NCBI GenBank assembly: GCA_045597045.1
Contig: JAZODN010000096.1
Span: 1 to 15,019 of the forward strand
DNA from: SIG588 sp045597045
GTDB taxonomy: Bacteria; Bacillota; Clostridia; Oscillospirales; Acutalibacteraceae
Reading direction: 5' to 3'
Length of the DNA stretch: 15,019 nt
In this document: positions 14,915-15,019 of the stretch, one piece after another
Layout: the number at the start of each line of letters is the position of its first letter
Numbering within the stretch: position 1 is the stretch's first letter
Position numbers and translations under genes: made by a program
The notes under the pieces: generated by a model
What the model was told of the DNA's origin: nothing
Database searches by the model: none
What the model saw: only the letters and a program-made list of their open reading frames with translations

Positions 14915-14943
14915 ATTATAGACTAAAAAATCAGACTTGTCAA
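14915..14943 (-). promoter_or_regulatory. Consensus sigma-A promoter of rmuC
   Basis: On the minus strand TTGACA (14943-14938) and TATAAT (14920-14915) match the consensus at all twelve positions with the ideal 17-base spacer. The start codon at 14886 lies about 22 bases beyond the expected transcription start. Its -35 box overlaps the -35 box of the divergent promoter by five bases. Confidence 0.88.
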
Positions 14944-14965
14944 GATTCGACTTATCGTATATAAT
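14937..14965 (+). promoter_or_regulatory. Sigma-A promoter of the downstream partial gene
   Basis: TTGTCA (14937-14942) and TATAAT (14960-14965) are separated by exactly 17 bases. The ATG at 14997 lies about 25 bases past the expected start of transcription. The -35 hexamer shares five bases with the oppositely directed rmuC -35 hexamer. Confidence 0.8.
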
Positions 14966-14996
14966 GGATGGGTAATGTCGGAAAGGGTGGTTGTGC

Positions 14997-15019
14997 ATGA
15001 AACGTGAAGGTTATATCAG
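14997..15019 (+). CDS. Gene start, possibly dCMP deaminase (partial)
   Basis: Seven full codons are visible (MKREGYI, then AG, which begins a Ser or Arg codon). A GGAAAGGGTGG ribosome-binding stretch lies just upstream and a strong promoter precedes it, so the start is convincing. The beginning resembles clostridial and bacillar dCMP deaminases of the ComEB type, which commonly open MKRxxYISWDEYF. That would be a zinc enzyme converting dCMP to dUMP for thymidylate synthesis. With only seven residues the name is a guess. Confidence 0.4.

Overview
The window reads as a stretch of a Firmicutes (Clostridia) chromosome, most likely the Oscillospiraceae/Ruminococcaceae group. The reasons are the gene order rimP-nusA-ylxR-ylxQ-infB-rbfA, strong AAGGAGG-type ribosome binding sites, sigma-A-like promoters, G+C-rich coding sequence, and secreted proteins that combine a dockerin pair with a CotH kinase domain. 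The assignment is inferred from gene content; no rRNA is present. Nearly all of the sequence is coding, and no tRNA, rRNA, insertion sequence, phage gene or CRISPR array was seen.

Region 1 (1-4920, minus strand) is the conserved transcription/translation operon. A promoter at 4891-4919 and a short leader carrying a strong hairpin precede rimP, nusA, ylxR (rnpM), ylxQ (L7Ae family), infB and the first codons of rbfA. The genes are tightly packed, with overlapping stop and start codons at ylxR/ylxQ and ylxQ/infB. Together they handle 30S maturation, transcription elongation/termination, RNA binding and translation initiation.

Region 2 (4979-10362, plus strand) is an accessory locus. Two tandem paralogous genes encode large exported proteins of about 870 residues with the same domain order: export signal, CBM9-like beta domain, a dockerin type I pair placed internally, a DUF5018-like beta domain, and a CotH-type atypical kinase domain. 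The first looks like a lipoprotein and the second like a freely secreted protein. A promoter precedes the pair and a symmetrical terminator follows it.

Region 3 (10371-10742, minus strand) is a small protein with two LysM domains joined by a proline/arginine linker and no export signal. It shares the terminator with the CotH pair.

Region 4 (10830-13733, plus strand) looks like a three-gene operon with its own promoter and terminator: a flavin-reductase-family protein, a membrane-anchored homologue of D-alanyl-D-alanine carboxypeptidases in which all three catalytic motifs are substituted (a probable pseudoenzyme), and rsmA (ksgA).

Region 5 (13732-15019) holds rmuC on the minus strand and, divergent from it, the first codons of a plus-strand gene that resembles dCMP deaminase. 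The two promoters are back to back with overlapping -35 boxes.

The most interesting points are the duplicated CotH/dockerin proteins with different predicted anchoring, the apparently dead carboxypeptidase, and the rimP leader hairpin. I do not see convincing evidence for a wholly new multi-gene system.
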